Of a stretch of 14,923 nucleotides of DNA, positions 14,128 through 14,923 are shown piece by piece. A program made the position numbers and the translations under genes. Below the pieces are notes generated by a model, which did not search any database, was not told the DNA's origin, and saw only the letters and a program-made list of their open reading frames with translations. This DNA comes from Leptolyngbya sp. SIO4C1 (lineage in GTDB: Bacteria; Cyanobacteriota; Cyanobacteriia; Phormidesmidales; Phormidesmidaceae): NCBI GenBank assembly GCA_010671975.1, contig JAAHIA010000075.1, positions 1-14,923 on the forward strand. The letters are read 5' to 3'. The first letter of the stretch is position 1, and each line of letters begins with the position of its first letter.

Positions 14128-14681
14128 CTATTCCTTCAGCGGGTCGTGGCCCCAGTTCATCAGCGAATAGCGCCAGTCGGTTTCTTCCAGATCGCCCGAG
14201 GGCTGCTGTGCCGTGTGTCGATGCACGTAGCTGACCACCTTGCGCATGTGCTGCAGGTCGTCATCGGTGTAGTCAGACTGCTTTTTGTTCAAAATCTCAA
14301 TGATGCGCTGACCCGACTGGCGGCCTTTGATCTTCCCGCTGTCATCCTTCTGTCCGACTGACTTGCTTTTGTCGGTCTCCAGCCAGTCTTCAAGCTCGCT
14401 GGCTGTCATGTTGACGGCTGTGTTAAATTCTTCGATTTCTTCGCTTTGGCCTGAGCTGCGATCGCTCGACTGCTCTACCCGGCTGAGCGCGTCGGGCCTG
14501 TGTCCGGTCACGGTGCCGGTGCTGTCGTTTTTAACCAGGTAGCGCGGATCGTCCTCAGACGCTGCCACGGTTTGCCCTGTCACTTCGGTCTCTGCGGTGA
14601 TGCGTTCTGGACCGTGCCAGTGGTAGTGCCGCTTCCTACCCGCCATTTAACCTGATCGCCCTGCTTAAACTCCTGAGCCAT
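14128..14681 (-). pseudogene. Hva1_TUDOR-DUF3140 fusion gene with one-base frameshift
   Basis: The natural start is ATG at 14681: MAQEFKQGDQVKWRVGSG opens a Hva1_TUDOR (DUF2945) domain exactly. This frame runs 33 codons and stops, but the domain continues in another frame from ERITAETEVTG with the hallmark ASEDDPRY, then joins a complete DUF3140 domain (MTASELEDWL, SVGQKD, HMRKVVSYVHRH and WRYSLMNWGHDPLK). The frames meet at codon 25 (CAG, 14609-14607): adding one G there would give TVQ-ERIT and a continuous 184-residue protein. An open frame from ATG at 14646 exists, but its first 13 residues (MAGRKRHYHWHGP) are the wrong frame. So this is a real one-base deletion or a sequencing error. Both domains are of unknown function and are common in stress-related bacterial proteins. 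The radical SAM gene follows after 13 bases. Confidence 0.85.
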
Positions 14682-14702
14682 GCTTTATCAGCCCTTTACT
14701 GC

Positions 14703-14738
14703 ATCTCTTGCCACTGTAAAACCAGTGTAAAAAGAGAT
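14703..14738 (-). promoter_or_regulatory. nested inverted repeat in the Hva1-DUF3140 leader
   Basis: Outer arms ATCTCTT (14703-14709) and AAGAGAT (14732-14738) enclose inner arms CACTG (14712-14716) and CAGTG (14723-14727) with a six-base loop. The outer-to-inner gaps are two and four bases. It lies 22 bases upstream of the ATG at 14681. It could be a leader RNA hairpin or an operator; it has no long T-tract. Confidence 0.5.
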
Positions 14739-14760
14739 TTCAGAGCCCAGCATCGCTCTT

Positions 14761-14766
14761 TTTATA
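14761..14766 (-). promoter_or_regulatory. possible -10 box of the Hva1-DUF3140 gene
   Basis: On the minus strand TATAAA is a good -10 match. The best -35 candidate (TTAGAG, 18 bases upstream) is poor. A start site near 14754 would place the nested hairpin at 14703-14738 inside the leader. GATCTGG occurs twice 11 bases apart just upstream. Confidence 0.25.
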
Positions 14767-14807
14767 GATCTGGTATGGATCTGGCTCTAAGCGCTAGGTA
14801 CGGCTAA

Positions 14808-14829
14808 GCCCTGAGCGCAGTCGAAGGGC
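14808..14829. repeat. REP-like palindrome
   Basis: GCCCT (14808-14812) and AGGGC (14825-14829) flank GAGCGCAGTCGA. The pattern CCCTGAGCGCAGTCGAAGGG is, from memory, a short palindrome that is widely dispersed in many bacterial genomes, including cyanobacteria. It lies between the unknown 3' gene and the Hva1-DUF3140 gene. The plus strand continues GCGCTTTTAG, so it might also act as a terminator. Confidence 0.55.
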
Positions 14830-14833
14830 GCTT

Positions 14834-14923
14834 TTAGTCGATCAGCCTGATCCGACCGCTGCGAATTCGATCAAAGATCCGATTGATCTTTGCCCGCTCA
14901 GTGCTGCTCAGCTCAAACGACAG
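14834..14923 (-). CDS. 3' end of an unknown gene (partial)
   Basis: The last 29 codons and the TAA stop of a gene that runs in from beyond the window. The visible C terminus is LSFELSSTERAKINRIFDRI followed by RSGRIRLID. It is charged and looks helical, but is too short to assign to a family. The REP-like palindrome begins five bases after its stop and 152 bases separate it from the Hva1-DUF3140 start, so it is probably a separate transcript. Confidence 0.55.
   Translation of the reverse strand: MSFELSSTERAKINRIFDRIRSGRIRLID

Noticed and set aside
14600..14612. Programmed -1 ribosomal frameshifting in the Hva1-DUF3140 gene.
   Set aside because: The bases before the junction (ACGGTCCAG) are not a slippery heptamer and no strong downstream structure was seen; a lost base is simpler.
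14128..14646. An intact 172-residue gene starting at ATG 14646.
   Set aside because: Its first 13 residues are the wrong frame of a Hva1_TUDOR domain whose true start is in frame at 14681.
1..14923. A CRISPR array, tRNA, or transposase.
   Set aside because: No regularly spaced direct repeats, no cloverleaf and no transposase motif was seen; the repeats found are two-copy tandem pairs.

Overview
The window looks like chromosomal DNA of a cyanobacterium. About fifteen copies of the HIP1 octamer GCGATCGC are scattered through coding and non-coding DNA (for example at 195, 265, 676, 2120, 3215 and 14459). The gene families (TPR-CHAT, CHASE2-GGDEF, type II peroxiredoxin, DUF4112) also fit a GC-rich cyanobacterium, possibly a filamentous Leptolyngbya-like one; that genus guess is inference only. 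No tRNA, rRNA, CRISPR array or intact insertion sequence was seen.

Left part (1-2434, + strand): an AT-rich leader, an eight-helix ZIP-like membrane protein lacking most metal ligands, and an M17 leucyl aminopeptidase that probably starts at a TTG at 1073. Then comes a low-GC, hairpin-rich non-coding stretch (2435-2678) and a small one-helix protein (2679-3098) whose end overlaps the convergent acetoacetate-decarboxylase-like gene.

Middle part: a minus-strand set of hisC, type II peroxiredoxin and acetoacetate-decarboxylase-like gene (5549 down to 3063). It is divergent from a plus-strand cytoplasmic alpha-amylase (5783-7246). The amylase ends at a strong hairpin shared with the converging gene for a small membrane protein with an exported two-cysteine tail (7310-7795).

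Right part (14923 down to 8009, all minus strand, short gaps): the 3' end of an unknown gene, then a Hva1_TUDOR-DUF3140 gene broken by a one-base frameshift, a spore-photoproduct-lyase-like radical SAM enzyme, DUF4112, a 36-39 residue membrane peptide, an exported TPR-CHAT caspase-like protein with intact His/Cys, and a CHASE2-GGDEF diguanylate cyclase. From 14681 down, gaps are 13, 73, 21, 51 and 27 bases, so this could be one long operon, or two. The most interesting proposal is that the exported CHAT protein and the extracytoplasmic CHASE2 sensor form a two-protein device that turns an envelope signal or proteolytic event into cyclic-di-GMP.

The window also carries several two-copy tandem duplications of 9-15 bp (1189, 4324, 9725, 13023). 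One sits at a gene start and is not a multiple of three; one duplicates a stop codon.
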